From Fimenecus sp045633505 (GTDB taxonomy: Bacteria > Bacillota > Clostridia > Oscillospirales > Acutalibacteraceae), in contig JAZQYK010000051.1 in assembly GCA_045633505.1 (NCBI GenBank), positions 1 through 39,013 on the forward strand: a stretch of 39,013 nucleotides of DNA. The letters run 5' to 3'. A model generated the notes under the pieces. The model was not told where the DNA came from and made no database searches. It saw only the letters and a list, made by a program, of their open reading frames with translations. The number at the start of each line of letters is the position of its first letter. Position 1 is the stretch's first letter. Of the stretch, positions 23,775 through 32,155 are shown in pieces. Both the position numbers and the translations under genes were made by a program.

Positions 23775-24127
23775 GGGGATGAAAGGATTTCGACGGGGAT
23801 TTTGAACTGCGATAAGCGAGTAGTGGAGTCTGCCCACTATAAAACGGACGGTTTATCAAAAATAAACGACAAAAACGAAAAAGTACTTCTTGCTGCTTAA
23901 TTAGCGGCGAGCATTCCCCCGAAAGAACTGCGGCTCGGTCAGGAGTGTCATTTAGCAGTAAATGTGAACGGATAACTGCTCTGTAGTCCGACACACATCA
24001 CAGAGCTACCGAAAGGAATGCCTGTTTGTCGGCTGTCCCGTAGGGAATGATAATAGATAAACTACACTCGTAGAAAGTTTCAGGAATAGATTTTCGGACG
24101 CGAGTTCGACTCTCGCCATCTCCACCA
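23775..24127 (+). ncRNA. ssrA: Transfer-messenger RNA (tmRNA)
   Basis: The 5' end GGGGATGAAAGGATTTCGACG and 3' end GTTCGACTCTCGCCATCTCCACCA are the tRNA-Ala-like halves; GGGGATG pairs with CATCTCC, followed by ACCA. The tag reading frame ends at the TAA at 23898-23900 and encodes a C-terminus reading NDKNEKVLLAA; the exact resume codon was not fixed. Pseudoknot-forming segments lie between. It acts with SmpB (gene at 22684) to free stalled ribosomes and mark nascent chains for proteolysis. Confidence 0.96.
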
Positions 24128-24186
24128 GTGGCAAGCTGCCACACCCAATTCGCCCAAATTCGTGCAAATCTAAAGTTTGTACCACG

Positions 24187-24223
24187 GGACGCGAGTTCGG
24201 GTGTTGTGCGGTATGCTCCACCA
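24187..24223 (+). repeat. Partial second copy of the tmRNA 3' end
   Basis: GGACGCGAGTTCG (24187-24199) repeats the T-arm sequence of tmRNA (24096-24108), and CTCCACCA (24216-24223) repeats its 3' terminus (24120-24127). The bases between differ and do not fold as a T-arm. This looks like the scar of an element that used the ssrA 3' end as attachment site, or a decayed duplication. Confidence 0.45.
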
Positions 24224-24225
24224 AA

Positions 24226-24260
24226 AAAACACCCTCATTGTATCACAATGAGGGTGTTTT
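24226..24260. terminator. Bidirectional terminator between ssrA and asnS
   Basis: A perfect 16-bp stem (24226-24241 with 24245-24260) with a 3-nt loop, A-rich on the left and T-rich on the right. It can end tmRNA transcription on the plus strand and asnS on the minus strand. Confidence 0.85.
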
Positions 24261-24284
24261 GAATGATATTGGTTTGCTGTTTAA

Positions 24285-25658
24285 TTAGAAATCGCAGTTT
24301 TTAGGTGTTCTGCAATAAGGAATTACGTCACGGATGTTTTCCATACCTGTAACATAAATGAGAAGTCTTTCAAAGCCCATACCAAAACCTGAATGTGTGC
24401 ATCCGCCGTATTTACGAAGATTGCAATACCAATCAAGTGAGTCAGGTGCGATGCCCAATTCATTCATACGACCGATAAGACGGTCATATCTCGTTTCTCT
24501 CTGACTGCCGCCCATCAATTCACCTGCATCAGGCACAAGAAGGTCAACTGCCGCAACAGTTTTGCCGTCGTCATTCTGATACATATAGAACGCTTTGAAT
24601 TCCTTTGGCCAGTCATAAACGAAAACAGGCGCATTGAATTTTTTCTCTGTAAGATATTTTTCGTGCTCGCGAGCAAGGTCTTCATCGTATTCCGGCTTGA
24701 ACTTGAAGTTTTCAGTAGCATCGGCTTCTTTAAGGATTGTAATTGCATCTTTAAACGGAAGTCTTACGATTTCAGATTCAATAAGTTTTGTCATTCTCTC
24801 GCGAAGGTTAATTCCGTTGAATTTTTCAAGGAATTCAAGCTCCGCAGGGCAACGGTCCATAATCGTCTTAAGAATTGATTTAAGGAAATCCTCCTCAATA
24901 TTCATAAGGTCGAACAAATCTGCAAAAGCAACCTCAGGTTCAATCATCCAGAATTCTGCCGCATGAGTTCTTGTGTTAGAATTTTCTGCTCTGAACGTTG
25001 GTCCAAAAGTATAAATCTTGCTGAATGCAAGAGCAAACGTCTCGCCTTCCAACTGACCCGTAACTGCAAGTGAAGAATGTTTACCGAAGAAATCTTCAGA
25101 ATAATCCTTCTTATCATTATCAAGCGGGTCATAAGTTGTAACAGTAAACGTGTTACCTGCACCCTCAGCGTCGTTTGACGTGAGAAGTGGTGTATGCACG
25201 TAAACGTATCCGTTATTCTGGAAATATTCGTGGATTGCCATTGAAGCCACGCTTCTAACCTTGAACACAGCCTGAAAAAGTCTTGTTCTTGGACGAAGAT
25301 ATGCATTTTCTCTCAAAAACTCAAGAGTGTGTCTCTTTGGCTGAATGGGATAATCCTCATCACATTCACCCTTAATTTCAACATTGATTGGTGAAATTTC
25401 GATTGAGCCGTTGTTTTCGTTAACAACAACCTTACCCTCAACCTCAATACAGCAACCAACCTTAACTGTATTTACAAGGCCTTGAAATTCAGGTGATGCA
25501 CTGTCATAAACCACCTGAAGCACGTTGAAAATTGTGCCATCATAAAAGTCGATGAAGCCCATATTCTTCTGTTTTCTGTGGTTTCTTACCCAACCGTTGA
25601 GCTTAACAACTTTTCCGATGTATTCTTCTTTGTTATTAAACAAATCACAAATATACAT
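24285..25658 (-). CDS. asnS: Asparaginyl-tRNA synthetase
   Basis: Charges tRNA-Asn with asparagine; class IIb enzyme. An N-terminal OB-fold anticodon domain (residues 1-110, VVKLNGWVRNHRKQKNMGFIDFYDG) precedes the catalytic domain. Class II motif 2 is FRAENSNTRTHAAEFWMIEPE (near 228-248) and motif 3 is GFGMGFERLLIYVTG (near 430). The FWMIEPE and final RTPKNCDF sequences favour AsnRS over AspRS. Length 457 aa is normal. AAAGGAG precedes the ATG. A promoter lies at 25696-25724. Confidence 0.96.
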   Translation of the reverse strand: MYICDLFNNKEEYIGKVVKLNGWVRNHRKQKNMGFIDFYDGTIFNVLQVVYDSASPEFQGLVNTVKVGCCIEVEGKVVVNENNGSIEISPINVEIKGECDEDYPIQPKRHTLEFLRENAYLRPRTRLFQAVFKVRSVASMAIHEYFQNNGYVYVHTPLLTSNDAEGAGNTFTVTTYDPLDNDKKDYSEDFFGKHSSLAVTGQLEGETFALAFSKIYTFGPTFRAENSNTRTHAAEFWMIEPEVAFADLFDLMNIEEDFLKSILKTIMDRCPAELEFLEKFNGINLRERMTKLIESEIVRLPFKDAITILKEADATENFKFKPEYDEDLAREHEKYLTEKKFNAPVFVYDWPKEFKAFYMYQNDDGKTVAAVDLLVPDAGELMGGSQRETRYDRLIGRMNELGIAPDSLDWYCNLRKYGGCTHSGFGMGFERLLIYVTGMENIRDVIPYCRTPKNCDF

Positions 25659-25695
25659 TTCAATTCTCCTTTAGCTTATTTGCGTTTACCGAATA

Positions 25696-25724
25696 ATTAT
25701 ACTATTCTTTATTATAAAAATCAA
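25696..25724 (-). promoter_or_regulatory. Sigma-A promoter of asnS
   Basis: Minus strand TTGATT (25719-25724), 17-nt spacer, perfect TATAAT (25696-25701), leaving a short leader of about 30 nt. No T-box fold fits in this leader. Confidence 0.7.
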
Positions 25725-25817
25725 GACAAAGAAAAAGGATTAAGAAAAATATTAAATATTTTTATCTTTTTTGCCTATCACACGGTTGTAATTTCTTGGA
25801 AAAGATATATAAAGAAA

Positions 25818-25845
25818 ACGGCAGAGATTTTAATCTCCGCCGTTA
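25818..25845 (-). terminator. Terminator of the LCAT-like hydrolase gene
   Basis: A 13-bp stem with one mismatch (25833-25845 with 25818-25830) followed on the minus strand by a U-containing run. It lies 16 nt past the stop codon. Confidence 0.75.
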
Positions 25846-25860
25846 ATTTATTTTATGGGA

Positions 25861-27888
25861 TTAAAGAACGATTAACAAAATACCGATGATAATTGCAATT
25901 GCGATAAGCAATGCCATCCATAAGCTATATGTACTTTCGTGTTCTTCAACTGTTGTAGGAGCACTTGACTGACTGCCGTTTGACTGGTTTGAGCTTGTGT
26001 TGCCTGTGCTTGTTGATGGTGTTGAAGGAGTTGATGGAGTTGATGGAGTTGATGAATCAGTACTTGGTGTGTCTGATGTGTCACCACCAAGGTCTTCTTC
26101 CTCTTCTTCCTCTTCTTCAACTGCCGGAGTATCTGAAGAACCGCCGAGGAGTCCGCCGAGAAGGTCACCAACACCGCCGAGCATACCGCCGATATCACCG
26201 ATACCGCCTAAAACACCGCCAAGGTCAATTCCGCCCAAAATGCCGCCGATGTCAACTCCGCTGTCGCCGCCTTCACCGCCAAGACTACCGAGAATGCTTT
26301 CAATACCGCCTGTGATTGCGCCGAGAACATTGTCGAAGTCAAAGTCAGGAAGAAGACTGCTTGAGCTGTCGTCGTCATTTTCGCTGTCAAGATGTTCCTG
26401 ATATGTCATAAGTTCAGGAATATCTGTATCATAATATAAGAACTGTGGATATTCAGCACTTGTACGAACTGTGTACTGACTGTCAGCAGTAAGAAGCCAG
26501 ATATAGAAATCGCCTGTGCCGTCTTCACTGTCGTAAGCAATGTGGCCCAAGTTCTTGATGAACCAAGTCTGGTCAGGATGCCAACAAGTTGAAGCGTCAA
26601 TCACACGGTCAGGTGAAATTCTGTTATAGCCATCGTTAATTGCCTGAATATAGTTGTTGTTATCAACACTGTCGTCGAGAGTTTTTTCCATATCAGCAAC
26701 AGTAGCGAAAGCACTGGTGTTCTTTGTTTCAATTACGCCGTCACTGTTCATATTTGCAGACGGTGTTACAGGAGCAATGTATCTGTTATAGTTTGAAACA
26801 TTGTAATAGTTCATACCAAAGAACATTGCAGCGTTGAGTCTCATTTCAGTACCTGAAAGTACTGTCTTATAACTATTAACAATGTTTTTAAGTGTTGAGC
26901 CTGCACCAGGAATCATATAGTCAACTGCATCTTCATAATAATCCTGTGGAATAAGCACCCAGAAAGATGGAATATTAGCAAATACAGGACCAATAATCTT
27001 CTTATAAATCTGTGCCTTACCCTGAGTCATAATGTCATTTGCCATCAATGCCAACTGTTCAAAAAGAACGCTGTAAGGAAGAAGTGCTTCGTATTCAGGG
27101 TTACCTGAAATTTCCTGTACGATAAGCTCTGCAAGAGCCGCACCGTCAATGTTAACGTTACCCGTAAACAACTGACCCATCATTTCAAGGCCGTTGAAAG
27201 CAGAGTTTGACATAACAAGATTTTCAATTCCACTGCTAGCAAGCGGATATCTTGAAAGATAGATATTTACAATCGCACCGCCCATGCTTTCAGCACAGAT
27301 TGAAACCTTGCTGTGACCTGACTTTGCTTTAACTTCTTCAATGAAAGTGTTAAGTTGGTCAGCAATGTCAAATGGGTTTGCAGTCCAGTCGTATGTAAAG
27401 AAATATGAATGGTTTTCACCTAATTCTTCATAAGCCATTTCAGCAAGAACTTTTTCAGAACCTGAAATATCTGTTGTTTCTTCTGTCAATGCTTCGTAAG
27501 GTGTAGCCTCAGCAGGCTTCTTTACAGTAACTGTTGTTGTTCTTCCGGCATTTGTATCATACATTACAGGCTTGAAAATTGTTGTAACTGCAGTTGCAGC
27601 AGCATTAACAAACGTATCAATATCCTGTGTAATAAGATAAGATGCAAGGTCAGGAATAACCGGCAAAATACCATTGATGATATTCTCTGTTGAGAAAATT
27701 TCGTTGCCATCGCCATCATAGAGTGTTTCACCAATGCCACGAACCTGAATAACTGGTGCGTGTTCGCAATGTTCCTCGACAACACCGCCTATAATGTCAT
27801 CAAGACTAAGAGCGAATGTTGGAACAGCCAATGATAAAACCATTACTAATGAAAGGAAAAGGCTGATTAAAACTTTTGTTCTTCTCAT
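25861..27888 (-). CDS. Secreted LCAT-like alpha/beta hydrolase with Gly-rich region and C-terminal membrane anchor
   Basis: A 675-aa surface protein. The signal peptide (1-26) ends FALS. The hydrolase domain has the YFFTYDWTANPFDIADQL block (162-179) and the nucleophile elbow AESMGGA with Ser201, a pattern like the lecithin:cholesterol acyltransferase/lipase family (YDW...SMGG). His and Asp of the triad are not assigned with certainty; DRVIDASTCWHPDQTW near 430 is a candidate region. Residues about 525-600 are an unusual run of GG-I/L-GG repeats, followed by a poly-Glu stretch, Ser/Thr/Pro repeats (STPSTPSTP) and a terminal hydrophobic helix (about 652-675) without LPxTG. Substrate unknown; lipid or ester hydrolysis at the surface is likely. 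Confidence 0.75.
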   Translation of the reverse strand: MRRTKVLISLFLSLVMVLSLAVPTFALSLDDIIGGVVEEHCEHAPVIQVRGIGETLYDGDGNEIFSTENIINGILPVIPDLASYLITQDIDTFVNAAATAVTTIFKPVMYDTNAGRTTTVTVKKPAEATPYEALTEETTDISGSEKVLAEMAYEELGENHSYFFTYDWTANPFDIADQLNTFIEEVKAKSGHSKVSICAESMGGAIVNIYLSRYPLASSGIENLVMSNSAFNGLEMMGQLFTGNVNIDGAALAELIVQEISGNPEYEALLPYSVLFEQLALMANDIMTQGKAQIYKKIIGPVFANIPSFWVLIPQDYYEDAVDYMIPGAGSTLKNIVNSYKTVLSGTEMRLNAAMFFGMNYYNVSNYNRYIAPVTPSANMNSDGVIETKNTSAFATVADMEKTLDDSVDNNNYIQAINDGYNRISPDRVIDASTCWHPDQTWFIKNLGHIAYDSEDGTGDFYIWLLTADSQYTVRTSAEYPQFLYYDTDIPELMTYQEHLDSENDDDSSSSLLPDFDFDNVLGAITGGIESILGSLGGEGGDSGVDIGGILGGIDLGGVLGGIGDIGGMLGGVGDLLGGLLGGSSDTPAVEEEEEEEEDLGGDTSDTPSTDSSTPSTPSTPSTPSTSTGNTSSNQSNGSQSSAPTTVEEHESTYSLWMALLIAIAIIIGILLIVL

Positions 27889-27955
27889 AAAATCCCTCCG
27901 TTATAATATAACTAGAAGTATTTTATCACACTTTTTTCCATTTTACAACATATTT

Positions 27956-28882
27956 TTAATAAAAAATACTTTTTATTAGTTTCGCAGATTTTTGAGGCGA
28001 GTATTGCCATTCGTCTATATGGTCTTCATTACAATAATATTTCAGCTCTGTCGGAGTATTTTTATCAGAAAAGCACTCGACGATAGCCAGTTTTATTTTC
28101 ATTCTTTCGGGGTTTATGCTTTTTATATAAACACTTGCAAGGTCACCGACGTTTACGTCAGGGGTATATTCGGCAAGTCCTGCAAGATTGGGTGTCAATT
28201 CAATAAAAATTCCGTAATTTTCAATTGAACGGACAACTCCGCCAACAGTCTGCCCTGCCTTGAAATTATCTGCATTTTCTTCCCACGTGCCCAGCAATTC
28301 TCTTAGAGTCAAAGTCACTCTGCCAAGCTCGTCAACACTTTTTACAACGGATTTAATTTTTGTGTTGGTCCTGAAACGCACGTCCGGGTGAGGTATTCTT
28401 GACACGGAAATACTGTCAATTGGCAAAAGAGCAGAAATTCCGCATCCTATATCACAAAAAGCGCCGAAACTTTCGTTGTGAGTAACTTTTGCATCGATTA
28501 CGTCGCCTGATTTTAAATGTTTTATGTAGTTTTCAGCACATTCCTCCTGCACGGCACGACGGCTGAGGATTGCGGTTTTACTGCCGTTTTCGTCCTCGCT
28601 GAAGGAAATAATTTTAAAGCATACGGGCTTGTTAACCCTTGAAATTATTGCAATATCACGAACTTCGCCCTCGCTTATTCCCACGGCACATTCTTCGCGG
28701 GGGATTATACCCTCCATCACACCTAAATCCACGTGCAGATTGTGGTCACGGTCACAAAGCATTGCTCTCGCCTCAAGTATTCTGCCTTCCAAAAAACTTT
28801 CTCTGAGGCTGTTTATTGTTTCCATCGCTTTTTTATTGGTCTTGCTCTCAAAAATTGTCCCTTCCGGGTAGTATTTTTTCAT
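27956..28882 (-). CDS. S1 RNA-binding domain protein
   Basis: A 308-aa cytoplasmic protein with S1 (OB-fold) repeats. One repeat is near 125-200 (SGDVIDAKVTHNESFGAFCDIGCGISALLP) and one near 210-275 (AGQTVGGVVRSIENYGIFIELTPNLAGLAE); an earlier, weaker repeat precedes them. It resembles short ribosomal protein S1 homologs of Clostridia that aid translation or RNA turnover. Start 28882 is preferred because AAAGGTGAT lies 5 nt upstream; the 76 residues that could be read in front are AT-rich coding noise overlapping the divergent gene. It is transcribed away from DUF951-prfA. Confidence 0.85.
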   Translation of the reverse strand: MKKYYPEGTIFESKTNKKAMETINSLRESFLEGRILEARAMLCDRDHNLHVDLGVMEGIIPREECAVGISEGEVRDIAIISRVNKPVCFKIISFSEDENGSKTAILSRRAVQEECAENYIKHLKSGDVIDAKVTHNESFGAFCDIGCGISALLPIDSISVSRIPHPDVRFRTNTKIKSVVKSVDELGRVTLTLRELLGTWEENADNFKAGQTVGGVVRSIENYGIFIELTPNLAGLAEYTPDVNVGDLASVYIKSINPERMKIKLAIVECFSDKNTPTELKYYCNEDHIDEWQYSPQKSAKLIKSIFY

Positions 28883-28960
28883 ATTTATCACCTTTATTTT
28901 GAAATTACTATATAGATATGAGACAAATATTTGATTAAGAATAAAAAATAGGTATTTTAT

Positions 28961-28988
28961 TTTAACGAATTCTATGCTATTATATAAT
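28961..28988 (+). promoter_or_regulatory. Probable promoter of DUF951-prfA operon
   Basis: TTTAAC (28961-28966), 16-nt spacer, TATAAT (28983-28988), 24 nt before the DUF951 start. Confidence 0.5.
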
Positions 28989-29012
28989 GTAATATATTTT
29001 GAGGTAATTTTT

Positions 29013-29210
29013 ATGGACATCAGAGTAAACGATATTCTTGAAATGAAAAAAGCGCACCCCTGCGGTGAAAAGAAATTTTTAGTGCTTCGTGCAGGAATGG
29101 ATTTTCGCATCCGTTGTGTAAAATGTGACCGTGAGGTTATGGTGCCAAGACTTAAAATTGAAAAGAATATTAAAAAAGTTTTGAGAGATGGAGAAATAGT
29201 AAATGTTTGA
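29013..29210 (+). CDS. DUF951 domain protein
   Basis: A 65-aa basic protein of the DUF951 family, widespread in Firmicutes. Conserved features: DIRVNDILEMKKAHPCG at the start, a CVKCDRE motif near residue 40, and MVPRLKIEKNIKK. The Cys14, Cys37 and Cys40 pattern suggests zinc binding and a nucleic-acid role. Start 29013 follows GAGGT; an in-frame ATG at 28974 would cover the promoter. It overlaps prfA by 8 bases. Confidence 0.9.
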   Translation: MDIRVNDILEMKKAHPCGEKKFLVLRAGMDFRIRCVKCDREVMVPRLKIEKNIKKVLRDGEIVNV

Positions 29211-30273
29211 TAAATTATTGGGAATTGAACAGAGATTTGAAAACGTCAACGAGCAGCTTTGCGACCCCGCAACTGTCAGCGACCAACAGTTATACACAAA
29301 GTTGATGAAAGAGTTGAAGCAACTCACTCCTATCGTCGAAAAATTCCGTGAATACAAAAAGCACAAAGACACCTTTGAGGAGTCAAAAATGCTTCTTGAC
29401 GAGGGTGGAATGGACAAGGATTTCAAGGAAATGGTGCAGGAGGAATTTGAAACTGCAAAAGAAATGCTTGAAGCCACTTGGGAAGAATTAAAAATACTTC
29501 TTCTCCCCCGCGACCCGAATGATGACAAAAACGTTATTATTGAAATCCGCGGCGGTGCAGGTGGTGAAGAGGCTGCGCTCTTTGCAAACTCACTCTTCAG
29601 AATGTACACAATGTATGCTGAAGCGCGTGGTTGGAAAATGGAAATCCTTTCAGAAAACCCCACAGAATTAGGTGGCTACAAGGAAGTTATTTTCTCTGTT
29701 GACGGTGACGGTGCTTATTCACGTTTTAAATTTGAAAGCGGTGTTCACAGAGTTCAGCGTGTTCCCGAAACTGAAAGTCAGGGACGAATACAGACCTCAA
29801 CCGTTACTGTTGCTGTTCTTCCTGAAGCGGAAGACGTTGACTTTGAATTGAACCCTGCAGATTTACAGATTGACGTGTTCCGTTCAAGTGGTGCAGGTGG
29901 ACAAAAAGTTAACAAGACTTCATCCGCAATCCGTGTTACTCACTTACCTACTGGTATGGTTGTTGAGTGTCAGGACGAGAGAAGTCAGCACAAAAATAAA
30001 GATAAGGCATTAAAGGTTCTTCGTTCAAGACTTCTTGAAATTGAACAGGCAAAGCACGATGCTGAAATTGCAGGTCAGAGAAAGAGTCAGGTTGGCACTG
30101 GTGACAGAAGTGAAAGAATAAGAACTTACAACTTCCCACAAGGTCGAGTTAGCGACCACAGAATTGGTCTTACACTTTATAAAATTGAGCAGATTATGAA
30201 CGGTGACCTTGACGAAATTATTGATGCACTTATAACCGCTGATACTGCTGAAAAATTGAAGGCTAACGAATAA
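29203..30273 (+). CDS. prfA: Peptide chain release factor 1
   Basis: Ends translation at UAA and UAG. The 356-aa protein carries the stop-codon reading motif P-x-T as VPETESQGR and the catalytic GGQ in RSSGAGGQKVNKTSSAIR. PET in place of the more common PAT still fits P-x-T. The start overlaps the DUF951 stop. It leads into a membrane TPR-like gene, sua5, RAYT, coaE and an aminopeptidase gene, all on the same strand. Confidence 0.97.
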   Translation: MFDKLLGIEQRFENVNEQLCDPATVSDQQLYTKLMKELKQLTPIVEKFREYKKHKDTFEESKMLLDEGGMDKDFKEMVQEEFETAKEMLEATWEELKILLLPRDPNDDKNVIIEIRGGAGGEEAALFANSLFRMYTMYAEARGWKMEILSENPTELGGYKEVIFSVDGDGAYSRFKFESGVHRVQRVPETESQGRIQTSTVTVAVLPEAEDVDFELNPADLQIDVFRSSGAGGQKVNKTSSAIRVTHLPTGMVVECQDERSQHKNKDKALKVLRSRLLEIEQAKHDAEIAGQRKSQVGTGDRSERIRTYNFPQGRVSDHRIGLTLYKIEQIMNGDLDEIIDALITADTAEKLKANE

Positions 30274-30285
30274 TCAGGTGATATT

Positions 30286-31155
30286 ATGAAATTTCATCTT
30301 AACTTAATTGAAAAATTCATTATAAGATACTACAAGCCGTTGATTTATTCATACTTTATAATGGTTGGATTGGTAACTTTTATTACCATTTATCTTGAGT
30401 TGACGGAACTTGCTTTTTTGATAAACTCCTTGCTTTTCTCGTTAGTATCATTAGCTATTTGTGTACCAGTTTACAAAACAAAGAAAATCGCTGAACTGAA
30501 TGATAAAACTTTTGATATGCATGCAATGATTGATGCTTGTAATCAGATGATTGAGGCTTGTAACCCAAAGGATACTGTCCGTATTTCAAGCTTTTGCCTG
30601 ATGCGTATTACAGGGCTTATAAATATCGGTGATTTTGACCGTGCTGAGCAAGAGCTTAAAGCATTTTGGCAATGCTTTGATTTGAAAAAGGTTCACCCTT
30701 CTGACATTGCACAATCACATATTTCAATGGCAAATATTGCCCTTGAAAAAGAGAATCCCACTCTTTTCAATAATGAAATGAGAATTGTTTATGAATATGG
30801 CAACAATTCAACAATTGTTGGTCCTTTAAGGCACACTTACAACCATAGTGTTAAGAACATTCAGCTTGTTGCCGAAGCATATTGTGCTGACAAAAACAGT
30901 AATGATGAAGATTATGAACGCAGAGTTTTTGAAAACCTTAACACAAATTTATTGAATGGTAAGCCTTTGAAAAAGCCACCACAACCAATGCACAATTTAA
31001 TGGCAATGAACCAGTTGTTCTTATTCTATAAAAATCAAGGCGACACAGAAAAGGCTACATATTATGCTCAACAGATTCTGTATATGGGTAATGAGCAGTT
31101 GAGTGACTATCGCAGAGCAAAGGAATATCTTGAAAATGGAAACAGTAGTAATTAA
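30286..31155 (+). CDS. Two-TM protein with TPR-like cytoplasmic domain, unknown function
   Basis: A 289-aa protein. Two hydrophobic helices at about 18-38 and 43-62 form a hairpin; the remaining 220 residues are helical with TPR-like spacing (CLMRITGLINIGDFDRAEQELKAFW; SHISMANIALEKENPTLFNNEM; NQLFLFYKNQGDTEKATYYAQQIL). No enzymatic motif is seen. AGGTGAT precedes the ATG. Its end overlaps the sua5 start by 20 bases. A scaffold or assembly role at the membrane is possible, but the family is not recognised. Confidence 0.72.
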   Translation: MKFHLNLIEKFIIRYYKPLIYSYFIMVGLVTFITIYLELTELAFLINSLLFSLVSLAICVPVYKTKKIAELNDKTFDMHAMIDACNQMIEACNPKDTVRISSFCLMRITGLINIGDFDRAEQELKAFWQCFDLKKVHPSDIAQSHISMANIALEKENPTLFNNEMRIVYEYGNNSTIVGPLRHTYNHSVKNIQLVAEAYCADKNSNDEDYERRVFENLNTNLLNGKPLKKPPQPMHNLMAMNQLFLFYKNQGDTEKATYYAQQILYMGNEQLSDYRRAKEYLENGNSSN

Positions 31156-32155
31156 TATTACAACTGAATATGAAAAGGCATTGAGTGAGGCTAAAAGGCT
31201 CATAAATGACGGTGAGGTTGTAGGTATCCCCACAGAAACTGTCTATGGACTTGCGGCAAATGCACTTAATGAAGATGCAGTAAAGAAAATCTTTATTGCA
31301 AAGGGTCGTCCAAGTGATAATCCACTTATTGTGCATATTGCAAAGTTTGAAGATTTAGAGCCACTAGTAGCCGAAATTCCTGAAAAGGTAAAGATTATGG
31401 CAGAACGTTTCTGGCCTGACGCTCTCACTATGATTATGAAAAAGAGTGACAGGGTTTCAAACGTGGTTTCGGGAAATTTGGACACAGTTGCTATCCGTAT
31501 GCCGAAAAGTGACTATGCAAGGGCTATAATCGACGCTTGTGGTTGTCCTTTAGCTGCACCGTCGGCAAATCTTTCGGGCAGTCCGAGTCCTACAAATGCC
31601 AAATATGTTTTTGACGATATGAATGGTCGTATTCCGCTTATAATTGACGGCGGAAGCTCGGAAATCGGTGTTGAATCAACTGTTATTTCATTTGCAGAAG
31701 ACCCACCAAGATTATTACGACCGGGTGGTGTAACTCTTGAAGAAATGACTGCACTTATCGGTGAAATAGTTGTTGACGATGCGGTGCTTAATAAATTGGA
31801 AGAAGGTGCGACTGCATCCTCCCCCGGTATGAAATACAAGCATTACGCGCCCACTGCTGACGTTACAATAATAAAAAGTGATTTTGAAACCTTTAAAAAT
31901 CTTTGCGAAAGTGCAGAAAACATTACAGCATTGTGTTTTGATGAAGAAAAAGAATTGCTTTCCTGCCGTTGCGTTACATACGGCAAGGAAAACGACGGTT
32001 TCAGTCAGAGTGCAAGGCTTTTTGATGCCCTTCGCGAATTAGACGAAATGGGAGCTAAAAAGGTTTATGCCCGTTGTCCCGACACAAAGGGTATGGGTTT
32101 GGCGGTATATAATCGTTTAATCCGTGCAAGTGGTTTCAAAATAAAAGTAATATGA
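31136..32155 (+). CDS. sua5: L-threonylcarbamoyladenylate synthase (Sua5 type)
   Basis: Makes threonylcarbamoyl-AMP for the t6A modification of ANN-decoding tRNAs. Residues 1-205 are the YrdC domain: VGIPTETVYGLAANA, IFIAKGRPSDNPL, PLAAPSANLSGSPSPT and STVISF. The C-terminal 130 residues form the Sua5 domain, so it is the long version (339 aa). Start 31136 is chosen because the homologous N-terminus begins there and AAAGGA lies upstream. Its stop overlaps the RAYT start in ATGA. Confidence 0.94.
   Translation: METVVINITTEYEKALSEAKRLINDGEVVGIPTETVYGLAANALNEDAVKKIFIAKGRPSDNPLIVHIAKFEDLEPLVAEIPEKVKIMAERFWPDALTMIMKKSDRVSNVVSGNLDTVAIRMPKSDYARAIIDACGCPLAAPSANLSGSPSPTNAKYVFDDMNGRIPLIIDGGSSEIGVESTVISFAEDPPRLLRPGGVTLEEMTALIGEIVVDDAVLNKLEEGATASSPGMKYKHYAPTADVTIIKSDFETFKNLCESAENITALCFDEEKELLSCRCVTYGKENDGFSQSARLFDALRELDEMGAKKVYARCPDTKGMGLAVYNRLIRASGFKIKVI

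Noticed and set aside
24006..24224. 72-aa open frame on the minus strand
   Set aside because: It is the antisense of the tmRNA 3' end; MARVELASE-like peptides are a known artefact of reading RNA genes backwards.
25659..25700. T-box riboswitch ahead of asnS
   Set aside because: The leader after the predicted start site is only about 30 nt, too short for a T-box, and no T-box consensus or terminator fold is seen.
28883..29110. N-terminal extension of the S1-domain protein
   Set aside because: The 76 extra residues overlap the divergent DUF951 gene and promoter, are low in coding character, and a good ribosome binding site serves the start at 28882.
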